A stretch of 64,000 bases of DNA from NCBI RefSeq assembly GCF_005280195.1, contig NZ_SZPR01000003.1, positions 124,001 to 188,000 on the forward strand. Direction: 5' to 3'. The notes beneath the pieces were generated by a model. The model saw nothing but the letters and a program-made list of their open reading frames with translations. It was not told the origin of the DNA and did not search any database. Position 1 is the first letter of the stretch, and each line of letters starts with the position of its first letter. This stretch comes from Streptomyces galbus (GTDB taxonomy: Bacteria; Actinomycetota; Actinomycetes; Streptomycetales; Streptomycetaceae). Below are positions 15,882-24,765 of this stretch, piece after piece. The position numbers and the translations under genes are program-made.

Positions 15882-17390
15882 CTACTGCTTACCGCACTGC
15901 GAGACGACCTCTTTCTCTTCCGCCGACAGGCTGGCGCCGGGGTTGGGAGTGGCGGTCGCGGACGGCGAGGGCGAGGGGGACGAGGACGGCGAGGGGGACG
16001 AGGACGGCTTGGCGGCGCCCGAGGCGGACGCGCTCGGCGACGGCTTGGACGGGGGTGCGGCGGGACTGGTTCCCACGGCCTGGTCCTGCTTCCGGCACGC
16101 GGACGCCAGCACGGACAGCTCGTCGATCTTCTTCTGGGCGGTGGGCAGGCTGCCCTCGGCGATCGTGGCCTGCACCAGCTTCTGCTGGTACGGCGGCAGG
16201 TACTTGAGTTCGATCTCGGGGTGGTCCTTCTCCACCTTCGACAGGCTCAGCCAGGCCAGGTCCTGGCTGATGCCCCGGTAGAGCGCCACGTGCTCGCCCT
16301 TGGTGCCGACGTAGTACTGGGTCTGGGTCCAGCGCCAGCCGCCGTACAGCGCGCCGCCGACGACGGCGAGCGCGAGCACCGTGTAGAACGACCTCTTCAG
16401 CCACTTGCGGCCGCCGCGCTGCTTGACGAAGTCGTCGTCGGAGTAGTCGAGGCCGCCGTAGTCCCCGGTGGGGATGAAGCCGGTGGTGTCGCCGGAGCCG
16501 GGCGGGCCGAACTGGCCGCCGCCGCCCGCCGCGTGCCGGCCGAGGCCGGCGGCACGGCCGGCCGGGGTCTGCATGATGCTGCTGTCGTGCGGCTGGTTCT
16601 GGTTCTCGGCGACCGCACCGACCACCACCGGCGTGTCGGACAGCTGTCCGGCGAGGGTGTCGCCGGTGTCCAGGTCGAGGACGTCCGCGACGATCACGGT
16701 GATGTTGTCGGGTCCGCCGCCGCGCAGCGCGAGCTGGATGAGCTCCTGGACGGTCTCCTGCGGGCCCTGGTAGCTGGCGAGGGTGTCCTCCAGCGTCTGG
16801 TGCGAGACCACGCCGGACAGGCCGTCGGAACAGATCAGGTAGCGGTCGCCGGCCCGGACCTCACGGATCGACAGATCGGGGTCGACGTGGTCGCCGCTGC
16901 CCAACGCCCGCATGAGCAGAGAGCGTTGGGGGTGGGTGGTGGCCTCTTCCTCGGTGATGCGTCCCTCGTCGACCAGGCGCTGCACCCAGGTGTGGTCCTG
17001 GGTGATCTGGGTGAGGACGCCGTCGCGCAACAGGTAGGCGCGCGAGTCGCCGACGTGGACCAGGCCGAGGCGCTGGCCGGTCCACAGCAGGGCGGTGAGC
17101 GTGGTGCCCATGCCCTCGAGCTGGGGGTCGTCCTCGACCATCGAGCGGAGCTGGTCGTTGGCGCGCTGGACGGCCTGGCCGAGGGAGGTGAGCACGTCCG
17201 AGCCGGGGATGTCGTCGTCGAGGGCCACGATGGTGGAGATGGCCTCGGAGGAGGCGACCTCGCCCGCGGCGGCGCCGCCCATGCCGTCGGCGATGGCGAG
17301 CAGGCGCGGACCGGCGTAACCGGAGTCCTCGTTGCCCTCCCGGATCATCCCCTTGTGCGATCCGGCGGCGAAGCGCAGTGACAGACTCAT
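15882..17390 (-). CDS. pstP: PP2C-type Ser/Thr phosphatase PstP
   Basis: This 502-residue membrane phosphatase reverses PknB-type phosphorylation. The PP2C domain spans about 5-240, with metal-binding motifs GNED (19-22), ADGMGG (34-39), a CSDGLSG block and GGPDNITVIV. A linker leads to one transmembrane helix (about 310-330). An extracellular helical region and a Ser/Pro/Ala-rich stretch near the C terminus follow. ATG (MSLSLRFAAGSHKGM) at 17390 has GAGG upstream and matches the family start. A GTG 15 codons earlier is possible. It is part of the fha-pstP-rodA-pbpA-pknB run. Confidence 0.94.
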   Translation of the reverse strand: MSLSLRFAAGSHKGMIREGNEDSGYAGPRLLAIADGMGGAAAGEVASSEAISTIVALDDDIPGSDVLTSLGQAVQRANDQLRSMVEDDPQLEGMGTTLTALLWTGQRLGLVHVGDSRAYLLRDGVLTQITQDHTWVQRLVDEGRITEEEATTHPQRSLLMRALGSGDHVDPDLSIREVRAGDRYLICSDGLSGVVSHQTLEDTLASYQGPQETVQELIQLALRGGGPDNITVIVADVLDLDTGDTLAGQLSDTPVVVGAVAENQNQPHDSSIMQTPAGRAAGLGRHAAGGGGQFGPPGSGDTTGFIPTGDYGGLDYSDDDFVKQRGGRKWLKRSFYTVLALAVVGGALYGGWRWTQTQYYVGTKGEHVALYRGISQDLAWLSLSKVEKDHPEIELKYLPPYQQKLVQATIAEGSLPTAQKKIDELSVLASACRKQDQAVGTSPAAPPSKPSPSASASGAAKPSSSPSPSSSPSPSPSATATPNPGASLSAEEKEVVSQCGKQ

Positions 17391-17530
17391 GCCCACCTCG
17401 CCCGTCGGCTCCGGGTACAGCCGGTCGTGTCGAGCCACACTGCCCACCCTCCGGTCGGGAGCGCGCCGGGGCCCGGGGTGCCGGCCGCCAGTGCGTGCTC
17501 GCTCCGCTCGCGCTCACTCATGATGTAGCA

Positions 17531-18046
17531 CTACTTCCGCAGCTCGATGACGGTCTTGCCGATCCGGATCGGTGCACCCAGCGGAATCGGCGTGGGAGTC
17601 GTGAGGCGGGTCCGGTCGAGATACGTGCCGTTGGTGGACCCGAGGTCCTCGACGATCCACTGGCCGTCGCGGTCCGGGTAGATCCTGGCATGGCGGCTCG
17701 AGGCGTAGTCGTCGTCCAGCACGATCGTGCTGTCGTGCGCGCGGCCCAGGGTGATGGTCTGGGACTGCAGCGCGACCGTGGTGCCGGTGAGGGTGCCCTC
17801 GGTCACGACGAGCTTGGTGGGGGCGTTGCGCCGCGCGCGGCCACCGCCGGCGGCCGGCTGCTGGCGCTGCTGCGGCGGCGCCTGGCGCCGGTCCTGCTGC
17901 GGTCGTGCGGCGTCCCGGCGCGCCCCGCGCTGGGTGACGCGCGTACCGAACAGGTCGCTGCGGATGACCTGCACGGCCACGATCACGAACAGCCACAGTA
18001 CGGCCAGGAACCCCAGCCGCATGACCGTGAGGGTCAGCTCTGACAT
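17531..18046 (-). CDS. fhaB: FHA-domain protein FhaB (FipA)
   Basis: This 171-residue protein has one N-terminal transmembrane helix (about 8-27), a basic Gln/Pro/Arg-rich linker (35-75) and a C-terminal FHA domain (about 78-170). The phosphothreonine-binding motifs are GRAHDSTIVL, the SSRHARI loop and LGSTNGTYLD. FHA domains bind phosphothreonine, here presumably on PknB-phosphorylated partners. In mycobacteria FhaB links FtsZ and FtsQ. The gene starts 10 bp after fhaA ends. A longer frame upstream is the shadow of fhaA. Confidence 0.93.
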   Translation of the reverse strand: MSELTLTVMRLGFLAVLWLFVIVAVQVIRSDLFGTRVTQRGARRDAARPQQDRRQAPPQQRQQPAAGGGRARRNAPTKLVVTEGTLTGTTVALQSQTITLGRAHDSTIVLDDDYASSRHARIYPDRDGQWIVEDLGSTNGTYLDRTRLTTPTPIPLGAPIRIGKTVIELRK

Positions 18047-18056
18047 TGCCCCCGCT

Positions 18057-18923
18057 TCACCCTTCGGCTTGCCTATAGATAACGGTGGTGCTGCCCACGA
18101 CGATCCGCGAGCCGTCGCGGAGCGTAGCGCGGGTGGTGTGCTGCCCGTCCACCACGATGCCGTTGGTGGAGCCGAGGTCCTGGATCGTCGAGGGCGTTCC
18201 GGTCCGGATCTCGCAGTGCCGGCGGGACACGCCGGGGTCGTCGATCCGCACGTCGGCCTCGGTGCTGCGGCCCAGCACGAGCGTCGGGCGGGAGATCTGG
18301 TGGCGGGTGCCGTTGATCTCGATCCAGTGGCGGGTGCGCGCCCCGGGCTGCGGAGCGCCGGCGAGTCCCCCGCCGGCCGGGCGCCCGGCGGCGGGCGGGT
18401 ACCCGTAGCCGCCGGGACGGGCGCCGGGGGCGCCGGGCGGCGGGGCGGCGGGCATGGGCGGGGCACCGGCCGGGGCGGCCGGCGGGTAGCCGTAGCCGCC
18501 GGGGCGCTGGCCGGCGGCGGGTGCGGCCGCGGGGGCCTGCTGGTTGCTGGAGGAGGCGAGCGTACGGCTGCGCACCCGGTACAGGCCGGTGTCGAGGTCG
18601 TCCGCCTTCTCCAGGTGCACCTTGATGGGACCCATGAAGGTGTAGCGCTGCTGCTTGGCGTAGTCGCGGACCATGCCGGCGAGTTCGTCGCCGAGCTGGC
18701 CGGAGTAGGGGCTGAGGCGCTCGTAGTCCGGGGCGCTCAGCTCCACGATGAAGTCGTTGGGGACGACCGTGCGGTCGCGGTTCCAGATGGTCGCGTTGTT
18801 GTCGCACTCGCGCTGGAGCGCGCCCGCGATCTCGACGGGCTGGACCTCGGACTTGAAGACCTTGGCGAAGGTGCCGTTGACCAGACCCTCGAGACGCTGC
18901 TCGAATTTCTTCAGGACTCCCAT
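18057..18923 (-). CDS. fhaA: FHA-domain protein FhaA (DUF3662-FHA)
   Basis: This 288-residue cytoplasmic protein has an N-terminal DUF3662 domain (1-115, MGVLKKFEQRLEGLVNGTF). A Gly/Tyr/Pro/Ala-rich linker follows (about 125-200), then a C-terminal FHA domain (205-285) with LGRSTEADVRI, SRRHCEI and LGSTNGIVVD. Its mycobacterial counterpart binds the phosphorylated MviN pseudokinase region and tunes lipid II export. It is the first gene of the minus-strand morphogenesis operon, so the operon promoter should lie in the 502 bp upstream. Confidence 0.94.
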   Translation of the reverse strand: MGVLKKFEQRLEGLVNGTFAKVFKSEVQPVEIAGALQRECDNNATIWNRDRTVVPNDFIVELSAPDYERLSPYSGQLGDELAGMVRDYAKQQRYTFMGPIKVHLEKADDLDTGLYRVRSRTLASSSNQQAPAAAPAAGQRPGGYGYPPAAPAGAPPMPAAPPPGAPGARPGGYGYPPAAGRPAGGGLAGAPQPGARTRHWIEINGTRHQISRPTLVLGRSTEADVRIDDPGVSRRHCEIRTGTPSTIQDLGSTNGIVVDGQHTTRATLRDGSRIVVGSTTVIYRQAEG

Positions 18924-19425
18924 GGGGCACCTCCTCCGTCGTAGCTGCTGTGCCGGGGTCTTGCCGGGTACTGCTGGTCCCGCTGGTCGTGCTGGTACTG
19001 CTTACTGATCGTATCCACGCGGCGGTGAATCGGCTGGTTCCCCCTTCACGACCCGGGCGAACGACCTGGGCGACGGGTTCCGCCGGACCGTCCGCCGAAC
19101 CATCCGCCGAACCGTCCTGCCGTACTTCTGCCCAGGATCGTAGAGGTGGCTGCCGACCAGTGTCCCGCACCTGGCTGTGGACTCCGTCCGGCTGCCGGGC
19201 GTGAGGGGGCCACCGGTACGAGGTTGATACGTGAACCGGTTCGCTCCGAGACGTGAGGGGCTGGTGGGAGGCGCGGGGTCCGGTGCCGGGCGGGCCGCGG
19301 GGCGCCGGTCCCGGGGTCGTGCCGGCGGGGAGAACGGATGTGAATCCACCCCGTCCAGCGTGCTAATGTTCTGCGTGTCGGAAGGCGCCGGGCCGAAAGG
19401 AACGGAGCCGGAGGACACACCCAAT
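18924..19425. other. Intergenic region upstream of fhaA and tRNA-Leu
   Basis: This 502-bp region must carry the fhaA operon promoter (minus) and the tRNA-Leu promoter (plus). I see two tandem 12-bp units of TCCGCCGAACC(A/G) at 19091-19114. I also see a 10-bp palindrome GAACCGGTTC at 19233-19242 and a TAATGT hexamer about 60 bp before the tRNA that could be its -10. No gene is convincing here. Confidence 0.45.
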
Positions 19426-19512
19426 GCGCGGGTGGCGGAATAGGCAGACGCGCTGGATTCAGGTTCCAGTGCCCGCAAGGGCGTGGGGGTTCAACTCCCC
19501 CCTCGCGCACCA
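19426..19512 (+). tRNA. tRNA-Leu (anticodon CAG)
   Basis: This is an 87-nt class II tRNA. The acceptor stem GCGCGGG pairs with CTCGCGC, with one G-U pair, and an A discriminator and encoded CCA follow. The anticodon stem CTGGA/TCCAG holds loop TTCAGGT with anticodon CAG at 19460-19462. A long variable arm (TGCCCGCAAGGGCGT) precedes the T-arm GGGGGTTCAACTCCCCC. It reads CUG, the main Leu codon here, and is not the bldA (UUA) tRNA. Confidence 0.95.
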
Positions 19513-19623
19513 CGACGGACGGGTCCCTGCAAGTGACGGAAGTCACCGCAGGGGCCCGTTTCTCGTTCCCAGGATCGCTCGAACCGACGCGTGAGCTATC
19601 TCACGGCTCCGGGGCGGTCCGTC

Positions 19624-21042
19624 TCAGGCCGCCTCGGCCGCCACGCGGCCGGTCCGGACGGCGTCGAGCAGCGCCTGATGGTCCTTCTCGTTCTGGTCCG
19701 CGTACCGTTCGGCGAACACCGCCAGCGCCCGGTCGAAGACGTCGCCGCGGCCGAGGTAGGACGCGAGGGCGATCCGGTCGCCGGACCGGGCGTGGGCCCG
19801 GGCCAGCGTGGCGCCGCACAGGCGGGCGAAGACGGCCATCGTCCGCGGCGCCATGGTCTCGGTCACCGCGATGCCCTTCCAGTCCCGAAGCTGCCGCACG
19901 TAGAAGTCGCGGCGCCTGCCGTCGATGCCCTGCACCCGCTCCCAGCCGAGGAAGATGTCGCTGGTGGCCTGCATGAGGCGCTGTCCGGAGACCACGCGTT
20001 CGCCCTGGGTGGCGTACGCGCTCGCCCCGGCGTAGGGGGCGAGGACCGACTCGTCGGCCTCCTTGGCCTGGAGGAACAGCGGGTCCTCGTCGTCCTTGCC
20101 GAGCAGCAGCACGATCCAGCAGCGGGTGCCGACGCTGCCCACGCCGACGACCTTGCGTGCCATGTCGGCCACCCGGTACCCCCGCAGCAGGAACCGGCGG
20201 TCGGACTGCAGGGTCCGTGCGTAGCGCTCGATCAGCCGGCTGATCTCCGTCCTCAGCGCGTCGCGCTCGGCCCGCGGCAGCAGGTCCTCCAGGCGCATCA
20301 GCAGCGGCGGGTCGGGCGCGATCAGGCGCTCGCCGTCGACCAGGTGCGTGAGTTTGTCGAACACCTGCAGGGTGTCGTGCGCGCGGGCCCGGTCCCGGGC
20401 CTGGGCCCAGCGGTCGCGGGCCTTGGCGCTCAGCACCGGGGCGAACTGCTGCTGCAGCTCGTCCGCCTCGAAGCGGGTGTACCAGACGTCGAGGTTGCCC
20501 AGCCGGGCGAGCGCCCGCATCCGCTCGCGGTAGGACCGCACGGCCTCGCGCACCACGGACGCCCGCTCCCTGGCGGAGAAGCCGTTCGCCCGGCCCGCGA
20601 TGGCGAAGCTGGCCGACAGGCGTTTGACGTCCCACTCCCACGGACCCGGCAGGGTCTCGTCGAAGTCGTTGATGTCGAACATCAGGCGCCGCTCCGGTGA
20701 CGCGAGCAGCCGGAAGTTCAGGCAGTGCGCGTCACCGCACAACTGGGTCGTGATGCCGCTGCGGGGCGTTCCGGCCAGGTCGGCGGCCATGATCGCGGCG
20801 GCCCCGCGGTAGAAGCGGAACGGCGACTCGCTCATCCTGCCGTAGCGGATCGGGACCAGCTCCGGCACCCGCCGGGCCGACTGGGACTCGATGGTGTCCA
20901 CCGGGTCGGGGCGCCGGGGCGGGGGCGTGAACTCGGCGTGGCCGGACCGGGGGGCGAGGGAGCGGGCGGCCTTGCCGCGAGCGGCCCTCTCCCGGGGGGT
21001 GAGGTGCCGGGTCTCGTCACCGGAGTGGCGGGTGTCGGTCAT
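19624..21042 (-). CDS. DUF2252 family protein (copy 1)
   Basis: This 472-residue soluble protein of the DUF2252 family has a fold related to aminoglycoside phosphotransferase-like kinases. Conserved blocks include RMSESPFRFYRGAA, LCGDAHCLNFR, FDINDFDETLPGPWEWD, VGVGSVGTRCW and SGQRLMQATSDIFLGW. The Asp in GDAH and the DxND-like block are plausible metal or nucleotide ligands by analogy, but no reaction is established. A second member sits at 27129-28529. The start ATG at 21042 is the first in frame. It is divergent from the ClC gene. Confidence 0.88.
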   Translation of the reverse strand: MTDTRHSGDETRHLTPRERAARGKAARSLAPRSGHAEFTPPPRRPDPVDTIESQSARRVPELVPIRYGRMSESPFRFYRGAAAIMAADLAGTPRSGITTQLCGDAHCLNFRLLASPERRLMFDINDFDETLPGPWEWDVKRLSASFAIAGRANGFSARERASVVREAVRSYRERMRALARLGNLDVWYTRFEADELQQQFAPVLSAKARDRWAQARDRARAHDTLQVFDKLTHLVDGERLIAPDPPLLMRLEDLLPRAERDALRTEISRLIERYARTLQSDRRFLLRGYRVADMARKVVGVGSVGTRCWIVLLLGKDDEDPLFLQAKEADESVLAPYAGASAYATQGERVVSGQRLMQATSDIFLGWERVQGIDGRRRDFYVRQLRDWKGIAVTETMAPRTMAVFARLCGATLARAHARSGDRIALASYLGRGDVFDRALAVFAERYADQNEKDHQALLDAVRTGRVAAEAA

Positions 21043-21328
21043 GGCGCACGCTCCATGCTGTCGTCCCCGATGGGCGGAGCCCCCGGGCGACCGTCTCCGA
21101 CCTGGCCTTCCAACCTAGCTCCGGCGGGCACGCCCTGCCCGCCGGGCGTGGGTGGTGCCGGGCGGGGGGCCTCGGGCCGCCCGTTGGGCCGCACGGATGA
21201 AAGGCGGATCACGCGCTCCACAAGGGCGCTCGCCCCGTCCGCCGGGTGACATCGTGTGACGGGCCGTCACGCCGTGGGCGTGGGCGCGGCGGTGCCCGAG
21301 TGCGGCGATCCTTCAAGGGGTTGAGGAC

Positions 21329-22678
21329 ATGGCGGCCGATGGCACAGGAGCACCCGCGGCGCAGCCGCGCGACCCGCTCGCCGTCGTCCGCGGGCGCGGA
21401 TACCCGGTGCTCCTGGTGCTGGCCGCCGTCCTCGGCGCTCCCGTCGCCGCGGTGGCGTTCGGTTTCCTCGCGCTGACCGACAAGCTCCAGTCCTGGACCT
21501 ACACCGACCTGCCCCGGGCCCTCGGCTTCGAGGGCACCCCGTCCTGGTGGCCGGTGCCGCTGCTCGCCGTGGCCGGTCTGCTGACGGCGCTGACCATCCG
21601 CCACCTGCCGGGGACGGCCGGCCACCGGCCCACCGAGGGGCTGTCGGCCAAGGGCGCCCCGCCGGCCCGTGACCTGCCCGGCGTCGTCCTCGCGGCGCTG
21701 ACCTCCCTCGGGCTGGGCGCGGTCCTCGGCCCGGAGGCACCGCTGATCGCGCTGGGCGCCGGACTGGGCGCGGCCGCCGTACGGCTCGTCGTCCGCGGCG
21801 CACCGCCGAACGTGGTCGCGGCGATGGGAGCGGCCGGGAGCTTCGCCGCGATCAGCACGCTCCTCGGTTCACCGCTGCTCGGGGCGTTCCTGCTGATGGA
21901 GGCGTCCGGGCTCGGTGGCGCGGTGCTCGACGTGGTGCTGGTGCCGGGCCTGCTCGCCTCCGGCATCGGCGCGCTGATGTTCACCGGCCTGGGCTCGTGG
22001 ACCGGCCTGGGCACCTATTCGCTGACGCTGCACGACATCCCGCACGCGCACGCCCCCACCGCCGCCGAGTTCGGCTGGGCCCTGGTCACCGGGGTGGCCG
22101 CCGCCTGCGTCGGCCAGGGGATCAAACGGCTCGGCGTCCTGCTCGAGGCCCGCATCGCACCCAGGGCGGTGCGCGGCACCGTGCTCGCGGGCCTGGCCGT
22201 CGGGGCGCTCGCCCTGGCCTACGCCGAGGGCAGCGGGAGGGCCGCCTCCGAGGTGCTGTACTCCGGCCAGAACGCGCTGGGCCCCCTGCTGGACGGCAGT
22301 GCGCGCTACTCGGTCGGTGCCCTCCTGCTGCTGCTCGTGTGCAAGGCCCTCGCCTACGGGGTGTCCATGAGCTGCTTCCGGGGCGGCATGGTCTTCCCGT
22401 CCATGTTCGTGGGCGCGGTGGGCGGCATCGCGCTGTCCCACTGTCCCGGACTGTCCCTGGCGCCGGCGTTCGCGATGGGCGTCGGCGGCATGTGCGTGGC
22501 CGTCCTCCGGCTCCCCCTGACGTCCGTGCTCCTGGCCACGCTGCTCATGGGGAGCGACGGCCTGACGGTCATGCCGCTGGTCATCACGGCGGTCGCGGTC
22601 GCCTACGTCACCTCCCTGCGCCTGGAGCCGGCGGCTCCCGCGGCGGGGCGGGCCGGCGGCGTCAGTGGTGGAAGCTGA
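21329..22678 (+). CDS. ClC-type chloride channel/antiporter
   Basis: This 449-residue membrane protein has about ten or more hydrophobic helices and ClC signatures. GPEAP (134-138) corresponds to the selectivity and gating motif GxExP with the gating glutamate. CFRGGMVFPSMFVGA matches the GGxFxP block. It probably exchanges chloride and protons or conducts chloride. Its 3' end overlaps the convergent glutamate decarboxylase gene by 17 bp. ClC antiporters support glutamate-dependent acid resistance in Escherichia coli, so the neighbourhood may be functional. The ATG follows a GGGGTTGAGGAC context. Confidence 0.88.
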   Translation: MAADGTGAPAAQPRDPLAVVRGRGYPVLLVLAAVLGAPVAAVAFGFLALTDKLQSWTYTDLPRALGFEGTPSWWPVPLLAVAGLLTALTIRHLPGTAGHRPTEGLSAKGAPPARDLPGVVLAALTSLGLGAVLGPEAPLIALGAGLGAAAVRLVVRGAPPNVVAAMGAAGSFAAISTLLGSPLLGAFLLMEASGLGGAVLDVVLVPGLLASGIGALMFTGLGSWTGLGTYSLTLHDIPHAHAPTAAEFGWALVTGVAAACVGQGIKRLGVLLEARIAPRAVRGTVLAGLAVGALALAYAEGSGRAASEVLYSGQNALGPLLDGSARYSVGALLLLLVCKALAYGVSMSCFRGGMVFPSMFVGAVGGIALSHCPGLSLAPAFAMGVGGMCVAVLRLPLTSVLLATLLMGSDGLTVMPLVITAVAVAYVTSLRLEPAAPAAGRAGGVSGGS

Positions 22679-24053
22679 CGCGGTCCTCGTCCCGCGGGTG
22701 TCCCTTCTCGAGGCGCGTGACCGCCCGGCGGATGTCCTCCGCGAGGAGTTCGATCTCGTCCCGGTCGACGCCGTGCCGCACGAGCACCCGCTGGATCACC
22801 GTCTCCTGGCGGTCGGGCGGCAGCGGGTAGGACGGCACCTGCCAGCCGCGCATCCGGAGCTGGTCGGACAGGTCGTACAGGCTCCAGCCGACCGAGCCGG
22901 GGTCGGTCAGGGTCCAGGAGACGGCGGGCAGGGCCCCGGTGCCGTCGTAGAGCAGGGTGAAGGGGCCCATGGCGGCGATCTGCCGGGCGAGGTGCTGGGC
23001 CGTGTCGGCGCACGCCTGGTAGACGAGCCGGTACCCCTCGCGGCCCAGGCGCAGGAACATGAAGTACTGGGCGACGACCTGGCCGCCGGGGCGGGAGAAG
23101 TTCAGGGCCAGGGTGGGCATGTCGCCGCCGAGGTAGTCGACGTGGAAGACCAGGTCGTCCGGCAGTGCCGCCTTGTCGCGCCACAGCGCCCAGCCCACGC
23201 CGAGGGGGGCCATGCCGTACTTGTGGCCGGAGGCGTTGATCGAGGCGACCCTCGGCAGGCGGAAGTCCCACTCCAGGCCGGGGTGGAGGAAGGGGGCGAT
23301 GAACCCGCCCGACGCCGCGTCGACGTGCACGGGCACGTCGAGGCCGGTCTCGGCCTGGATGCGGTCGAGTTCGGCCGCGATCTCCGCCACGGGCTCGTAG
23401 GTGCAGGTGTAGGTCACCCCGAGGATCGCCACGACGCCGATGGTGTTCTCGTCGACGTACGGGCGGAGCTGGTGGGCCTGCAGGCCGGTCGCGCCCGGCT
23501 CCACCGGCACCTGGCGCAGTTCGACGTCGAAGTAGCGGGCGAACTTCTCCCAGCAGACCTGTACCGGCCCGCACACCAGGTTCGGCCGGTCGGCCGGCCG
23601 GCCCTCGGCGCGCCGGCGGTCGCGCCAGCGCCACTTCAGGGCGAGCCCGCAGAGCATGGCGGCCTCGCTGGAACCGGTGGTGGAGCACCCCACGGCGGGT
23701 GCGGACCCGTCGGCGCCGGGGGGCGCGTGCCACAGGTCGGCGAGGATGTTGACGCACCGGGACTCGATCTCGGCGGTCTGCGGGTACTCGTCCTTGTCGA
23801 CGATGTTCTTGTCCAGGCACAGGTCCATCAGGCGGCGGACCTCGTCGTCGGTCCAGGTGGTGCAGAACGTGGCGAGGTTCTGCGCCGCGTTGCCGTCGAG
23901 GAGCAGCTCGTTGCGCAGCAACTGGTAGACGACGCCCGGCCGGGCCGGGAAGTCCGGCATGGTCCGCTTGGACAGGGGCTGCTCGCTGATCGGCGAGGTG
24001 AAGATGTCGGCGGCCGCGTCGATGACCGTCTTCTTGGCTTTGTGCAGGGCCAC
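22662..24053 (-). CDS. gadB: Glutamate decarboxylase (PLP-dependent)
   Basis: This protein of about 463 residues decarboxylates L-glutamate to GABA, consuming a proton. The PLP-binding lysine is in SGHKYG (about 276-281), the PLP aspartate in HVDAASGG (about 244-251), and the substrate region in GCSTTGSSEAAM. Length and motifs match bacterial GadB. A GTG at 24062 is also in frame, but GAGAGG sits directly against it. The GTG at 24053 (ALHKAKK) has that site eight bases upstream and is preferred. No GadC glutamate/GABA antiporter is seen nearby. Confidence 0.93.
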   Translation of the reverse strand: MALHKAKKTVIDAAADIFTSPISEQPLSKRTMPDFPARPGVVYQLLRNELLLDGNAAQNLATFCTTWTDDEVRRLMDLCLDKNIVDKDEYPQTAEIESRCVNILADLWHAPPGADGSAPAVGCSTTGSSEAAMLCGLALKWRWRDRRRAEGRPADRPNLVCGPVQVCWEKFARYFDVELRQVPVEPGATGLQAHQLRPYVDENTIGVVAILGVTYTCTYEPVAEIAAELDRIQAETGLDVPVHVDAASGGFIAPFLHPGLEWDFRLPRVASINASGHKYGMAPLGVGWALWRDKAALPDDLVFHVDYLGGDMPTLALNFSRPGGQVVAQYFMFLRLGREGYRLVYQACADTAQHLARQIAAMGPFTLLYDGTGALPAVSWTLTDPGSVGWSLYDLSDQLRMRGWQVPSYPLPPDRQETVIQRVLVRHGVDRDEIELLAEDIRRAVTRLEKGHPRDEDRVSFHH

Positions 24054-24234
24054 GGGTGGCACCTCTCACTCGGGCGTGCTGTCTTGCGTGCTGTCTCGCG
24101 AAGGCCGGGCCGGGGCCGGTGGCGTGCGTCGGTCCGGGGCGCGTCAGGGGTGGTCGCGAGGTGCGGGGACCCGCGTAGCACTTCGCCGCCGCACCTCGCG
24201 GGGCCACGCAGCCCCCTGCCTCGGGTGCCTCGGG

Positions 24235-24648
24235 TCAGGGCTCCCGCCGCACGACGCACAGCGCCCAGATGACGAAGGCGTACAGCGCGATCAGGGTGAG
24301 GGACCAGAACGGGTAGTACGGGATCGACAGGAAGTTCGCGATGATCAGCAGGGCCGCGATGCCGACCCCGACGACCCGGGCCCACGTGGCGCGCGTGAAG
24401 AGGCCGGCGCTCACGGCCATCGCGATCACCCCGAGGATGAGCTGGATCCAGCCCCATCCGGTCAGGCTGAACTTGAAGACGTAGTTGGGGGTGGAGAGGT
24501 ACACGTCGTCGTCGGCGATCGCCATGATCCCCCGGAAGAAGTCCAGGACGCCGGCGATGAACAGCAGGACGGCGGCGAACGCCGTCAGCCCGCCGGCCCA
24601 GGACTGGGCGGTGTCCGAGCGGGGGGTCGTGCTCATGGTTCTGCTCAT
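24235..24648 (-). CDS. Four-helix membrane protein (DUF7144-like)
   Basis: This 137-residue protein starts MSRTMSTTPRSD and then has four hydrophobic helices (about 20-40, 58-78, 85-103, 108-130). Conserved features include a WAGGLTAFAAVLLFIAGVLD opening and GWGWIQLILG in the second helix, typical of a common actinobacterial small membrane family. The ATG at 24648 follows GAGGA. Another ATG 4 codons in is possible. Its role is unknown. It is monocistronic in appearance, downstream of gadB on the same strand. Confidence 0.82.
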   Translation of the reverse strand: MSRTMSTTPRSDTAQSWAGGLTAFAAVLLFIAGVLDFFRGIMAIADDDVYLSTPNYVFKFSLTGWGWIQLILGVIAMAVSAGLFTRATWARVVGVGIAALLIIANFLSIPYYPFWSLTLIALYAFVIWALCVVRREP

Positions 24649-24765
24649 GGTCGATTCCTCACTTTCTCGGTGAGCCGCAGCGAGCTGCACTCCGCTTCCG
24701 AGCATGGGCGAGGACTCCGGGCGGGGAACCACCCGTAACGGGTGAGGCCGGTGAGGTGGATCGCC

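Noticed and set aside
14820..17381. 853-codon plus-strand open frame
   Set aside because: It is antisense to rodA and pstP, whose products are clear. Its translation is repetitive Arg/Gly/Asp/Val with no fold, as expected for GC-rich shadows.
18950..19204. 84-codon open frame upstream of fhaA
   Set aside because: It has no family character, no ribosome site and an Arg/Pro/Ser-rich composition. It was treated as non-coding.
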